DNA of 64,000 nt from Sapria himalayana (GCA_029783825.1 JAREIK010002263.1:203865-267864), one strand, 5' to 3'; shown: positions 22,839-38,399, numbered from the stretch's first letter. Numbers and translations: made by a program. Notes: generated by a model not told the origin, from the sequence alone.

Positions 22839-25634
22839 TTAAAAAAATTATTATTAAGTAATATATTTTACTTTGATTTTGAATAAATTTAGATTTTGCA
22901 AATATATTTTAAATAATATCTATTTTATTAATAATAGTTTATTAAATTTTTTTTCATCATTATTATAATATATATCAATGTAATTATTTATATTGAATTT
23001 AAATGACTTATAATTATTAAGATTATTATAACTAAATATTATATTTACATTTGAAAAAAATTTAAAAATTATATTATTTTCAAAGGTTATAACCCTTCAA
23101 AAATTAAAAAAAATAATAAAAATAAATTTTTTGTTATATCATTGTTTAAATAAAACTTATAAACAACTAAATGCCTAAACACTTAAACCTCTAAACTCCT
23201 ATACACAAAAGCACCTAAATACATAAACCTTTAAACTCGTAAGCCTTAAATATATTTTAAATAATTTATTAAAATATTAATTACAAAATAAATTATGAGT
23301 GATACAAATATAATTTAAATAATTTATTTTTCATCAAAAAAAAAATATAAGCTTATAAAAAGAAGCAAAAACTAAAAAAAATATTATTTAGTAATAAATT
23401 TTACTTGGATTTTGAATATTTTTAGGTTTTGCAATTATATTTTTATTTATATCTATCCTATTAATAATAGCATATTAATTTTATTTTTGATAATTGATAT
23501 CATATCTATCAATAAAATTGTTTATATTTAGTTTATATTATATATAATTATAATGATTATTATTATTAAATATTGTATTCGCATTTTTAAAAAATTTTAA
23601 TATTATTATATTTCCAAAGGTTATAACCTATGTAAATGTGAAAAAATATCAAAAATAATTTTTTTGTTATTACATTGTTTAAATAAAACCTATAAACCAC
23701 TAAATGCCTAAAAACATAAATCTCTAAAGTCATAAACGAAAAAACCTCTAAATACTTAAAATATTAAACTAGTACACATTAATAATAATTCATAAATCTC
23801 ATTTTAATTTTTATTCTGTATAATTTTAAATTTTTATTTTAATTATTTATCAGTTTATTTTTATAGAAATATTAATTACAAATAAATTATTAGTGAGACA
23901 GATCTAATTTAATTTAGACTGGTATACCCAAAATAATAAATAATAAATCTCAATATTATTTTTTTCATTATAATTTTAAATATTCATTTTAATTATTTAT
24001 TTGCTAATTTTTTATAAATATTAATTAAAAAATAAATTATGAATTAGACAAATATAATTTATATAAATTAATTTTCATCAAAAAAATATGAATAAACTTT
24101 TTTAAAAAAAAAATTTCAAAACAAAAAATTATTATATAGTAATATATTTTGATTTCTTCCGAATCATTTTAGGTTGTTTTATTATATTTTAATTTATATC
24201 TATCTTATTAATAATATATTATTAATTTATTTTTTGATCATTTTTAGAATATTTATCAATAATATTATTTATATTGAATTTATATGATATATAAATATTG
24301 TGATTATTATAACTAAATATTCTAAGGCCCGTAATGTCTAAATACATAAACCATTAAACAGCTATATACTACTTAATAATTAAGAAATTTAATTTTTATT
24401 TCAATTTATTATTATTTTAAATATTCATTTTATTTATTTATAAGTTTATTTTATAGAAATATTTATTACAAAATAAATTATGAGTGCGACATATATAATT
24501 TATATAATTTATTTTTAATCAAAATATATATATATGCTTATAAAAGAAGTAAAATTTTTAAAATTAAAAATTATTATCAAGTAATATTTTTTACTTTAAT
24601 TATGACTCAATTTGGGTTTTGTAAATATTTTTAAATTAATTTCTATCTTATTATTAATCGTTTATTAATTTAATTTTTGATCATTATTATAATATCTATC
24701 AATAAAATTGTTTATATTGAATTTATATGATATATAATTATTAAAATTATTATAACTAAATATTGTATTCACATTTCGAAAAAGTTTAAATATTATTATA
24801 TTTTCAAAGGTTAACCTTTGAAAATTTTAACAAATTATAGAAAAATATTTTTGTTATTTTATTTTTTTATATAAAACCTATAAACCACTAAAAGCCTAAA
24901 AACATAAATTGCTAAATTTACCTAACGACAAAACCTCTAAATACTCAAACTATTAAACTGGCATACATTAATAAAAAATCTTAAATCTCATTTTAATTTT
25001 TATTCAGTATAATTTTAAATTTTTATTTTAATTATTTATCAGTTTATTTTTATAGAAATATTAATTATAAAAAAATTATTAGTGAGTCGGATTTAATTTA
25101 AATTAAACCAGTATCCCTAAATAATAAATAATAAATCTCTTATTTTTTTATTATAATTTTAAATATTAATTTTAATTATTTATTTGTTTATTATATATAA
25201 ATATTAATTACAAAATAAATTATGAGTTAAACAAATATAATTTATATAAATTATTTTTATTCAAAAAAATATAGATAAACTTATTAAAAGAAAAAAAAAT
25301 TCAAATACATAAAATTATTATAAAATAATAAATTTTTCTTTGATTTCTGAATCATTTTAAGTTTTGTAATTTTATTTTAATTAATATCTATCTTATTTTT
25401 AATGGATTATTAATTTATTTTTTTAATTATTATTAGAATGTTTATCAATAAAATTCTTTATATTGAATTTATATAATATATAAATATAATGATTAGTATA
25501 ACTAAATATTGTATTCACATTTGAAAAAAATTTAAAAATTATTATATTTTCAAAGGTTATAACCTTTGAAATATCAAAAAATAATAAAAATAAATTTTTT
25601 GTAATTTTATTTTTTAAATAAAACCTATAAACCA
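22839..25634 (+). repeat. Satellite array block 6
   Basis: Anchors near 22856, 23390, 24139, 24580 and 25323. The first three match 43499, 44026 and 44777 at an offset of about 20.64 kb; the last two match 48340 and 49083 at about 23.76 kb. A deletion fuses two monomers at about 24313 (TAACTAAATATT joined to CTAAGGCCCGTAATG), removing the palindrome of that monomer. Long-class junctions lie at about 23890-24060 and 25080-25240. Confidence 0.92.
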
Positions 25635-25642
25635 CTAAATTC
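25635..25642 (+). repeat. Left target-site duplication of hAT copy 2
   Basis: CTAAATTC immediately before TAGGGGTGCTC. It differs by one base from the right-hand CTAAATGC at 29335-29342. An 8-bp duplication is diagnostic of the hAT superfamily. Confidence 0.85.
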
Positions 25643-28600
25643 TAGGGGTGCTCATGGGATGGGACGGGATGGGGATTACAGATCTCTAGTCCCTTCCCAT
25701 AGTTCGAAGATTTTTTTTTGTAAGATCCAAACCCGTCCCATGGTTGAAAATATCGAGATGGGAGGGGACATAGATCGGGGATTTTGGGTAGGATAAAACG
25801 GTTCCGGGACGAAACGGAGTTCAGACATTTATTTCAATTTATTTTATTCAAACCGGCCAAGTTAGTTCATGTCGAAACCTTTTGTTGTACCATTTATCAT
25901 TCCTTAGTTATGTATCTTTCGAACTAAATTGGGCCAATTTTATTTTGTCAAATAGGCTGAATACCGCAAATGATTTCCATTACCTTTTCAAAAGCTTTGA
26001 TGTGCAGATAAGGATAGAAATGTTAAATAGAACGAGACCGATTTGTGTGCATAATTTGGTTCTTTATTTTTTCACAAGTTGGCTTTGTTCAGCCGAGTGA
26101 AAGTTAACCATAATAGCAATACTACATTTTTTAAACAATTACTTAAAATATTAAGGAATAGCTAAAGATGACCACAAACATTGGTAGCAGTAATTACTAC
26201 TTAAGTAATTGCTAAAATTAGGCAGCTTAATATAAAAATATATATAACTAATAACAACCATGATAATAATCATTTCAAAGGTCCGTCCCGGAACAGCAAC
26301 GAAAATCCAAACCCAATTAAGTATCTCTTTTATAACTCCTCCCTTTTCTTCCTCCACTGTAGAAGGACATCCAAAGATTAAAATGTGTTAATCATGTAGA
26401 CATAAATTTCTAAGATTAAAGATTAATAAAAAAACAAAATATTACCTTATAAAATTTAATACACCCATTCCAAATTTAGTTGGCCAACTATAGTTGGAAG
26501 AATATTTGGATCTTGTGACCCCTGTGAAAATTGTAATTGAACCATATTTTTATTAAAATGAATGAATAAAATAAGTAAAATGTTAAATTAAAATTTACAA
26601 GATTTGTATACTAACCTGATTCATTATCATCAAGGTGTTGAACTAATTCTTAAATTTCAATAGGTTTGTTTGAGCTTCTCAATCAATCTTGTAGACATAT
26701 GAGAACTTCTGCTGTTATAGGTGTTAAATAACTCCTAAATTTATATAAAGTTTTCCCCCGAGTGATAAATGTAGATTCGTAGGCCACATTAGATGCTTGG
26801 ATAGAAAATACATCTCTTGCTACATTTGCCAAAGAAGGATACCTAACCTCATTTACCTTCCACCAGTTTAGAAGATCAAAATCAATTCTATTTTTTCAAG
26901 TTCGTCCTCCTAATAACTATCCAACTCTTCCAAAGCTACAACTTCTTGTTCTTTCTCCAATTCAACAAAAAAAATCATCAACATAAGTATCACTATCATC
27001 AAAGAAATCATCATTTTTCTTCAACACAGTAGAAGAGAAATCATTTTCTTTTGATTCATCTTCATTTAAATCTTTATAATCATCCATCATCTCATTTAAA
27101 GTATTTATAACTGTTTTCACCAAATTTTTTGCCAATTCCTCTCCATAATGCTAAGTATACTTAACCTTGAGATATTTGAGGTTATATCTAGGATCCAACA
27201 CTACTGCTACAAAAAACATAATATTTGATGACTAAAGAGAACCCCAATATTTGTTGAATTTATGCCTCATTTTCATACTCATTTCAGACACCATTGTATC
27301 TCTACTATTTTCACAAAGCTCAATTTTTTTCAAAATTCGAATAATCTCAAGAAAATAAAGACTAGAGGTAGAATATTATGAACCAGAAAATTTACAAGTT
27401 ACCTCATAAAAATTTTTAAAGAAACGAGCGAAATTTTTGGTGTTTGTTCAATCTCTCTCAGTTTGAACGTTTGAACCTAACTCCTTCAAAAACCTTTTGT
27501 CTTTGTCCTCCAACTTATCAAATTCTTTGTGATATTTTATATTAGTTTGTAGCATCAAATAAGTTGAATTCCATCTTCTAGGTCAATCTAATGGCAATGA
27601 AGATCCATATGTCAAGTTTGCTTCTTCAACACATAACTTAAACATATCTAATCTTTTAGGACTGCTCCTCACATATTTCACCACACCTCTAATTTTTTGA
27701 ATAGCACCCTCAACTATTGCAATGCCATCTCTGACAATTAAGTTTAGGATATGAGCACAACATCTCATATTAAAATGCTCGCCTCTCAAAGGTACAATAC
27801 TTTTCTTCACAAGGCTTTTTTTTCAATTGTTCAACTGCAATATCATTATGTGAAGCATTGTCAATAGTAATGCACATTAACTTTCTCAAACCCCATTCAT
27901 TCATGCAAAACTCAATAGTATTTCTAATATTAACTCTAGAATGACTTTTAATTACACAAAAGTTCAAAAGCCTTTTATGCATATTCCATTGAGAATCAAT
28001 GAAATGAACAGTCAAACATATATAAGACAAAATTTGAATGCTAGTCCAAGAGTCAGTAGTCAATGAAACTCTACAACAATGAGATGATATGCTATCAAAT
28101 AATTTCTTCTTTTCCTTCACAAACAAAGAAAAACAATTCCTCAATATAGTGTGCCTATATGCAATTTTAAATTGAGGCACACTAACTTCACAAAACTCAT
28201 TAAACTCATCCCTCTCAACAAAACAAAAAGACAATTCATCTTTATGATCTTTTTCACCAAAGCCTTCCTAACTAGTTGTTGATCAAATTGCAAACAAGTT
28301 AATTTGTTATCCTCTGAACTAGTACCTTTAGTGAAACTCAACAAAGATTATGACTTGTCTTTACCTGTGTGAGCTTCTATTAATTCTTTTTTGCGTGGAA
28401 ATTTCTTACAAGTCTCTCTCAAGTATTTCTATAAACCAAAGTACCTTGATCACTTTTTGCCAAATATTCTTTCCTACACCATATACAAGCTGCCCTACTA
28501 GTTTCATTTCCCTCTGAATCAACTAATATCTTATAAGTTTCCCAAACAGCAGACTTATACTTTTTATGAGCTTGAGGCTTAGATGAACCGTGACTTTTTT

Positions 28601-29334
28601 TTACAACTGGAATTGAAGAACTTTCCGTAACAATAAGAGGGTTCGTGAAAAGATGATGATTGGATTTACAAGTACTTTGATCATTTGAATGGTGATCATC
28701 TTCAATTTATTGTATTTTTTGATTACCGCTGGATTTTGTCATCTACATTGCCATTAATTAATATGATATGTTAAGCATAAAAACATATAAATATTTCAAA
28801 CAAGCAAGCTCTACAAAACTGACTTTAACACATTTAGCCCACTAATTCGGCCCAACCACAACACCACAACCAATACGCAATAAAACTGACTAAGACACAT
28901 AATAATATAATTAATCACTCAATTCTCAGTCAGAAAAACAAACCAAAAGGCTGGTGGCCTCTGAGACACGGTTGAGGCAACCAGAAGTGCGACTGGACAA
29001 GGGCTGGACCTAACTGAACACAGCTGGAATGTCGTGAGGTGGCCTGGAACTCATCGGAACAGCAATAGGTGCGTCGGAATTGGATGGGCAGTACCGGAAT
29101 TGGTGGCATCTTCATGTTATATATATATATATTCCTAGTTCTAGTATCGGATTTTTAGGATGGGACAGTTCTCGGGATGGATATTGCTTGAGATCCGGAA
29201 CCGTCCCAAAAGAAAAAATATGTGACGGAACAGGATGGGATAAGTCAAAGTCAACGAATTTTTCTCAGTCCCGATTCTTTTGGGACAAGAGTTCAGGTTG
29301 GGTCACAAATCTCTGAGTCCCGTGAGTAGCCCTA
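25643..29334 (-). mobile_element. hAT transposon, full-length degenerate copy (3.69 kb)
   Basis: Both ends are present: left TAGGGGTGCTCATGGG, right CCCGTGAGTAGCCCTA (imperfect inverted repeats, about 13 of 16). GGGAYGGGAT-like subterminal motifs lie at both ends. The transposase is on the reverse strand between about 26456 and 28742, leaving about 0.8 kb of 3' region and 0.6 kb of 5' region. The flanking 8-bp duplication is CTAAATTC/CTAAATGC. It sits in the octamer domain of a monomer, at the same base as the copies at 49374 and 20970. This is the longest copy and retains the acidic linker lost from the 49374 copy. Confidence 0.93.
26456..28742 (-). pseudogene. hAT transposase, near full-length but broken
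   Basis: Plant hAT transposase that would cut and rejoin the element ends in the nucleus. From the first ATG (28742-28740) the order is BED zinc finger (about 28430-28560), FDQQLVRKALVKK (about 28270), the 154-residue piece 27770-28234 with LTTDSWTSIQ (first catalytic Asp near 28053) and CITIDNASHND (second Asp near 27861), RCCAHILNLIV (about 27750) and the C-terminal dimerisation region (about 26650-26930). A probable intron with a GGTTAGT donor (about 26610) and a TTTTCAC/AG acceptor region precedes a last exon ending ...QLNLEWVY at 26456. Breaks: TAA at codon 12 (28707-28709), one-base frameshifts near 28440, 28240 and 27815, Cys-to-stop in CPRRW (about 27580) and Leu-to-stop in the dimerisation helix (about 26930). 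It is dead. Confidence 0.88.
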
Positions 29335-29342
29335 CTAAATGC
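29335..29342 (+). repeat. Right target-site duplication of hAT copy 2
   Basis: CTAAATGC directly after the terminal CCCTA. The following ATATAAAGTTAAATCAG continues the monomer's octamer domain. Confidence 0.88.
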
Positions 29343-31781
29343 ATATAAAGTTAAATCAGTAAACTCTTAAATCTTGTAATGCCTAAATACATAAACCATT
29401 AAACCGCTAAATACTACTTAATAATTAATAAATCAATTTTTTATTGCTATTTATTATATTTTTAAATATTCATTTTAATTATTTATTAGTGTATTTATTT
29501 AGAAATATTTATTACAAAATAAATATGAGTGGGACAAATATAATTTAAATAATATATTATTTATCTAATAAAAATATATGCTTATAAAAGAAGTATAAAT
29601 TTAAAAATTAAAAATTATTATCAAGTAATATAAGTTACTTTAATTTTGAATCAATTTGGGTTTTGTAAATATTTTTTAATTAATATCTATCTTTATATTA
29701 ATAGTTTATAAATTTAATTTTTGAACATTATTATAATATCTATCAATAAAATTATTTATATTAAATTTATATGATATATAATTATTAATATTTTTATAAC
29801 AATATATTGTATTAAAATATCGAAAAATTTTAAATATTATTATATTTTCAAATGTTATAACCTATGAAAATGATAAAAAATTATGAATTTTTTTTTGTTA
29901 TTTTATTTTTTTAAAATAAAACCTATAAACCACTAAAAGCCTAAAATCATAAATCGCTAAACTCCTAACTGATAAAACCTATAAATACTTAAATCATCAA
30001 ACTGGTATACATTAATAATAAATCATAAATCTCATTTTAATTTTTATTCAGTATAAATTCAAATTTTTATTTTAATTATTTATGATTTTATTTTATAGAA
30101 ATATTAATTACAAAATAAATTATTAGTGAGACAGATCTAATTTAAATTAAACCAGTATCCCTAAATAAGAAATAATAAATGTCTTTTTTTTATAATATTA
30201 AATATTCATTTTAATTATTTATTTGTTTATTTATATATAAATATTAATTATAAAATAAATTGAGCTAGGCAAAAATAATTTATATAGATTATTTTTCATC
30301 AAAGAATTATATATAAACTTTTTAAAAGAAAAAAAATTTTCAAAACAAAAAATTATTATATAGTAATATATTTTGCTTTGCTTCTGAATCATTTTAGGTT
30401 TTGTAATTATATTTTAATAGAAATCTATCTTATTAATAATAGATTATTAATTTATTTTTTGATCATTATTAGAATATTTCTCACTAAAATTGTTTATGTT
30501 GAAATATGATATATAAAAATATTGTTTTTTTAACTAAATATTGAATTCACTTTTGAAAAAAATTTAAAAATTATTATATTTTCAGAGGTTATAACCTCTG
30601 AAAATATCAAAAAATAATCATAATAAATGATTTGTTATTTTATTTTTTAAATAAAACCTATAAACCACTAAATGCCTAAATAATTAAATCAATAAACACC
30701 AAAACCCCATAATACCTAAATACATAGACCATTATACTTCTATTTAATACATAATAATTAAAAAATCTAATTTTAATTTCTATTTATTATAGTTTATATA
30801 TTCATTTTAATTATTTATTAGTTTATTTTTATAGAAATATTTAGTATAAAATAAATTATAAGTGCGATAAATATAATTAAAATAATTTATTTTTAATTAA
30901 AAAAATATATACGCTTATAAAAGAAGTAAAAATTTAAAAATTCAAAATTACTATCCAGTAATATATTTTACTTTAATTTTGAATCAATTTGGGTTTTCTA
31001 AATATTTTTTAATTAATATCTATATTATTATTAATAGTTTATTAATATAATTTTTGATCATTATTATAATATCTATCAATAAAATTATTTATATTGAATT
31101 TATATCATATATAATTATTAATATTATTATAACTAAATATTATATTTACATTTCAAAAAATTTTAAATATTATTATATTTTCAAAGGTTAAAACCTATGA
31201 AATTGAGAAAAAATTACAAATTTTTTTTTGTTATTTTATTCAGTATAATTTTAAATTTTTATCTTAATTAATTTTCAGGTTATTTTTATAGAAATATTAA
31301 TTACAAAATAAATTAATAGTAAGATAAATCAAATTTAAATTAGACCGGTATACCCTAAATAATAAATAATAAATCTCATTTTTTTAATTATAATTTTAAA
31401 TATTTATTTTAATTATTTATTTGTTTATTTTTATATTAATATTAATTACAAAATAATTTATGAGTTACAGAAATATAATTTATGTAAATTATTTTTCATC
31501 AAAAAGTTATAGATAAACTTTTTAAAAGAAAAAAAAATTTCGAAACAAAAAATTATTATATAGTAATATATTTTGATTTCCTTCTGAATCATTTTAGGTT
31601 TTGTAATTATATTTTAATTGATATATATCTTATTAATAATAGATTATTAAGTTATTTTTTCATCATTATTAGAATATTTATCAATAAAAATGTTTATATT
31701 GAATTTATATGATATATAAATATAATGATTATTATAACTAAATATTGTATTCACTTTTGAAAAAAAATTTAAAAATATTAA

Positions 31782-31809
31782 ATTTTCAAAGGTTATAACC
31801 TTTGAAAAT
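31782..31809. repeat. Perfect 28-bp palindrome in a monomer
   Basis: Dyad centred on GGTTA/TAACC with arms ATTTTCAAAGGTTA and its complement. This is one copy of the element found at the same place in most monomers. Confidence 0.9.
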
Positions 31810-34800
31810 GTGAAAAAATAAAAAAAAAATTTTTATTTGTTATCCTAATGTTTAAATAAAACCTATACACCACTAAATGCCTAAGCATTTAAATTAGTAA
31901 ACTACTAAATCCCGATACCTCTGTATAGATAATCCTTTAAATCGGTATTACCTAAATAAAAATTAATAAATCTCATTTTTATTTGTTTTCATTATAATTT
32001 AAAAAAATTATTTTGATTTTTAGTTTTTTATTTGTATATATGTATTAATTATAAAATAAATTATGAGTTAAAAATATAATTTATAAAAATTATTTTTAAT
32101 CAAAAAAGTGATAAGCTTATAAAAAGAATAAAAATTTAAAAACAAATGATTATTATTTAGTAATATATTTAGCTTTGATTTTGAATCATTTTAGGTTTTG
32201 ATATTATATTTTAAGTAAAATCAATCTTATTCATAATAGATTTTTAATTTATTTTTTGATAATAATTAGAATATCTATAAATAAAATTGTTTATATTGAA
32301 TTTATATGATATATAATTATTATGATTATTATAAATAAATATTGTATACACTTTTGAAAAAAATTTAAAAATTATTATACTTTCAAAGGTTATAATCTTA
32401 AAAAATGAGAAAAAATAATAAAAATAAAATTTTTAGTTATTTTATTTTTTAAATAAAACCTATATACCATTAAATGCTTACTTACTTAAATTAGTAAGCT
32501 CATAAACCCCGAAACCCCTAAATACATAAACATTTTAACATCTATATACTAATTAATAAATAATAAATCTCATTTGTATTTTTATTTATTATAATTTAAA
32601 TATTCATTTTAATTATTTATAGTTTAATTTTTTGAAAAATTAATTACAAAATAAATTTCGAGTGAGACAAATATTTTTAAATAATTTATTTTTAATTAAA
32701 AAAAATATAAGCATATAAAAAGAAGGAAAAATTTAAAAATTAAATATTATTATTTAGTAATATATTTTGATTTGATTTTGAATCATTTTGTGTTATGTAA
32801 ATATATTTTAATTAATATTTATATTATTAATAATAGTTTATTAATTTAATTTTTGATCATTATTATAATATCTATCATTAAATTGGTTATATTGAATTTA
32901 TATGAAATATAATTAGTAAGATTAATATAATTATACATAGTATTCACATTTCAAAAAATTTTAAAAATTATTTTATTTTTAACGGTAACCTTTGAAAATC
33001 AGAAAAAATCTAAAAATTTTTATTTCTATTTTTATTATATATATAAAACCTATAAACCACTAAATACCTTAAAATATAAATTAATAAACTATTAAACGAC
33101 AAAACTACTAAATAATCAAACTATTAAACCAGTATACCACATATAATAAATCATAAATCTCATTTAATTTGTATTCATTATAATTTTTAATATTCATTTT
33201 AATTATTTATTAGTTTATTTTGTATAGAAATATTAATTACAAAATAAATAATGAGCGAGACAACTATAATTTTAATAATTTATTTTTAATCAAAAAAAAA
33301 TATAAGCATATAAAAAGAATTAAAAATTTTAAAACAAAAAGTTATTATTTAGTAATATATTTTACTTTGATTTTGAATCATTATATATAGGTTTTGCAAT
33401 TATATTGTTATTGCGATCACTATTATTAAGAATAGTTTATTAATTTATTAATTGATCAATTTTATAATATCTAACAATAAAATTACATATATTGAATTTA
33501 AATGTCTTATAATTATTAAGATTATTATAACTAAATATTATATTTACATTTGAAAAAATTTTAAAAGTTATTATATTTTCAAAGCTTATAACCTTCAAAA
33601 ATGATAAAAAATCACAAAAATAATTTTTTTATTATTTTATTATTTAAATAAAACTTATAAACCACTAAATGCCTAAACATTTAAATCTTTAGACTCCTAA
33701 ACCCCAAAACCTCCTAAATACTTAACCCATTAAACCTATATAACATAAATAATAAATAATAAATAATAAATCTCATTTTTATATGTATTCATTATTATTT
33801 TAAATATTCATTTTAATTATTTTTTAGTTTATTTTTATAGAAATATTAATTACAAAATAAATAATGAGTGAGACATATATAATTTAAATAAATTATTTTC
33901 TATGAAAAAAAATATAAGCTTATAATAATTAACAAAATTTCAATAATTTAAAATTTTATTTAGTTATATAATTTACTTTGATTTTGAATTATTTTTTGTT
34001 CTACAAATATATTTTAATTAATATCTATCTTATTAATAATAGTTTATTAATTTATTTTTTGATCATCAAAATAATATATATTAATAAAATTTTTTATATT
34101 GAATTTACTTCAAATATAATTATTAAGATTATTATAACTAAGTATTGTATTCAAATTTTAGAACTATTAAAAAATAATTATATTTTCAAAGGTTATAACC
34201 TTTGAAAATCAAGAAAATTCATAAAAATAAATTTTTTGTTATTTCATTAATTAAATAAAACCTATAAATTAATAAATAAAACCTAAATGTGTAAACATAT
34301 AAATCAATAAACTTATTAACCCCAAAACCACAATAAACTTAAATCATTAAATAGGTATACCCTAAATAATAAATAATAAATCATATTTTTATTAGTATTC
34401 ATTATAATTTCATATATACATTTTAATTATTTATTAGTTTATTTTTATAGAAATATAAATTAAAAAATAAATTAATAGTTAGACAAATATAATTTAAATA
34501 ATTTATTTTTCATCAAAAAATATATAAGCTTATAAATGGATACAAAAATTTAAAAATTTAAAATTAATATTTAGTAAAATATTACACTTTTATTTTTAAT
34601 AATTTTAGGTTTTGTAAATATATTTTAAACAATATTTAACTGATTAATAATTGTTTATTAATCTTTTGTATGATCACTATTATAATATATATCAATATAA
34701 TTCTTCATATTTAATTTACATGATATATAATTTTTAAGATTATCATAACTAAAAATATTATTCACATTTAAAAAAAATTTAAAAATTGTTATAGTTTGAA

Positions 34801-37800
34801 AGGTTATATCCTTCAAAAATGAGATCAAATAACAAAAAAAATTTTTTTGTTATTTTATTTTTTAAATAAAACTTATAAACTACTAAATGCCTAAACACTT
34901 AAATCACTAAATTCTTAAATCCCAAAACTCCTAAATATATAATCTTTTAAACATGTATATTTTATCTTATTAATAATAGTTTTATTTAATATCTATCTTA
35001 TTAATATATTTTACTTTGATTCTAAATCATTTTAGGTTTTGTAAATAAATGTTATTTAATATCTATCTTATTAATAATAGTTTATTAATTTATTTTATTA
35101 TCGTCATCATAATATCTATAAAAAAGTATTTATATTGAATTTGCATAATATGTAATTATTTAGATTATTATAACAATATAATATTTTCATATTTTAAAAA
35201 AATTTAGAAATTATTTAGTTTTCAAAGGTTATAACTTTTAAAAATAAGAAAAAATAAAAAAAATAAATTTGTTGTTATTAGATTTTTTAAATAAAATTTA
35301 TAAACCACAAAATACCTAAATTCTTATTGACTAAACTCCTAAACCCTGAAGCCCATAAATACATAAGCCTTTAAATTAGTATACTCTAAATAATAAATAA
35401 TAAATCTCATTTGTATTAGTATTCATTATAATTTTAAATATTCGTTTTAATTATTAATCAGTTTATTTTTATTGAAATATTAATTACAAAATAAATTATT
35501 AGTGAGACGGATATAATTTAAATAATTTATTTTTCATTAAAAAAATATAAGATTATAAAAAGAGGCAAAATTTTTAAAACAAAATATTTTTATTTAGAAA
35601 TTTATTTTAATTTAATTTTGAATAATTTTAGATTTTGCAATTATATTTTAATTTATATCATTCTAATTAATAATAGTTTATTAATTTATTTATTGATCAT
35701 TATTATAATATCTATTAATAAAATTATTTATATTGATTTTACATTATATACAATTATCAATATTATTATAACTAAATATTATATTCATATTTTAAAAAAA
35801 ATTAAAAATTATTATATTTTCAAAGGTTATAACCTTCAAAAATTAGATAAAATAACCAAAGGCATAAACACTTAAATGACTAAACCCCAAAACACCTATA
35901 TACTAAAACCATTAAACCTGTATATCCTGAATAATAAATAATAAATCACAATTTTATTTGTATTCATTATAATTTTAATTATTTATTTTAATTATTTATT
36001 AATTTATTTTTATAGAATTATAAATTACAAAATAAATTATTTGGAAAACAAATATAATTTAAATAATTTATTTTTGATAATAAAAAAATAAACTTATAAA
36101 AAAAGCAAAATTATAAAAAAAATTATTATTTAGTAATATATACTTTGATTTTGAATAAATTTAGATTTTGAAAATATATTTTAAATAATATCTATCTTAT
36201 TAATAATAGTTTATTAATTTATTTATTGATCATTATTATAATATCTAGCAATGTGATTTTTATATTGAATTTAAATGACTTATATTTATTACGATTTTTA
36301 TAACTAAATATTATATTTACATTTGAAAAAAAATTAGAAATTTTTATATTTTCAAAGGTTATAACCTTGAAAAATTAGAAAAAAAAATAAAATTAAATTT
36401 TTTGTTATATCATTGTTTAAATAAAACATATAGACCACTAAATGCCTAAACACTTAAATCTATAAACTCCTAAACACAAAAGCCCCTAAATACTTAAAAC
36501 TTTAAACTCGTAAACCTTAAATATAATTTAAATAATTTATTTTTCATCAAAAAAAATATATAAGCTAATAAAAAGAAGCAAAAACTAAAAAACAAAAATT
36601 ATTACTTGGTAATAAATTTTACTTTGATTTTGAATAATTTTAGATTTTGCAATTATATTTTAATTTATATCCATCATATTAATAATAGCATATTAATTTA
36701 TGTTTTAATAATTGATATCATATCTACCAATAAAATTGTTTATATTTATTTTATATTATATATAATTATAATAATTCTTAATACTAAATATTGTATTCAC
36801 ATATTTATAAAAATTTAAAATTATTACATTTTCAAAGGTTATAACCTTTGAAAATGTGAGAAAATATCAAAAATAATTTTTTTCTTATTTCATTGTTTAA
36901 ATAAATCCTATAAACTACTAAATGCCTAAACACTTAAGTCAATAACTCCGAAATCTCTAAAACCCTAAATAGATAATCGTTTTAAATTTGTATATCCTAA
37001 ATAATAAATAATAAATCTCAATATTATTTTTTTCATTATAATTTAAAATATTCATTTTAATTATTTATTCGTTTTTTTATTAAATATTAATAACAATATA
37101 AATTATGAGTTAGACAAATATAATTTATATAAATTATTTTTTATCAAAAAATATAGATAAACTTATAAAAAGAAGAAATAATTTCAAAACAAAAATTTAT
37201 TATATAGTAATATATTTTGCTTTCCTTCTGAATTTTTTAGATTTTGTAATTATATTTTATTGATATCCATCTTATTAATAATAAATTATTAATCTATTTT
37301 TTGATCATTATTAGAATATTTATCAATAAAATTATTTATATTGAATTTATATGAAATATAAAAATAATGATTTTTATTACTAAATATTGAATTCACTTTT
37401 AAAAAAATTTAAAAATTATTATATTTTCAAAGGTTATAACATTTGAAAATATCAAAAAATAATATAAATAAATTTTTTGTTTATTTATTTTTTAAATAAA
37501 AGTTATAACCACTAAATGCATACACAGTTAAATCAGTAAACTCCTAAACCTCATAATGCCTAAATACATAAACCATTAAACCGCTATATACTACTTAATA
37601 ATTATTAAATCTAACTTTTATTTCTATTTATAATAATTTTAAATATTCATTTTGATTATTTATTTTTTTATTCTTATAGAAATATTTATTATAAAATAAA
37701 GTATGAGTGCGAGAAATATAATTTAAATAATTCATTTTTAATCAATAAAAGTATTTACGCTTATAAAATAAGTAAAAATTTAAAAATTAAGAATTATTAT

Positions 37801-38329
37801 CCAGTAATATTTTTTACTTATATTTTGAATCAATTTGGGTTTTGTAAATATTTTTTAATTAATATTAATCTTATTATTAATAGTTTATTAATTTAATTTT
37901 TGATCATTATTATAATATCTATCAATAAAATTATTTATATTGAATTTATATGATATATTTTTATTAATATTATTATAACTAAATATTATATTCACATTTC
38001 AAAAAATATTAATACTATTATATATGGTATTCACATTTAACGTTAAATAATTTAAATAATTAAATTATTTATATTTAATTTATATGATATATAATTTGTA
38101 GGATCAATATAATTATACATGGTATTCACATTTCAAAAAATTTTAAATATTTTTATCTTTTCAAAGTTTATGACCTTTGAAAATCAGAATAAATCAAAAA
38201 ATTTTATTTTTTATTTTTATTATATAAATAAAACCTATAAACCACTAAAAGCCTAAAAAGTTAAATTTCTAAATTTCTAAATGACAAAACCCCTAAATAA
38301 TCTAAGGATTAAACCGGTATACTATATAT

Positions 38330-38399
38330 AATAAATAATAAATAATAAATAATAAATAATAAATAATAAATAATAAATAATAAATAATAAATAATAAAT
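38330..38399 (+). repeat. Expanded AATAAAT heptamer microsatellite
   Basis: About ten perfect tandem copies of AATAAAT directly after the octamer domain. Other monomers have two to four copies in the same place (for example four near 9970-9999), so this is a local expansion of a constant part of the monomer. Confidence 0.95.

Noticed and set aside
25643..29334. An autonomous hAT element
   Set aside because: The transposase has at least three stops and several frameshifts, and every copy in the window is broken.
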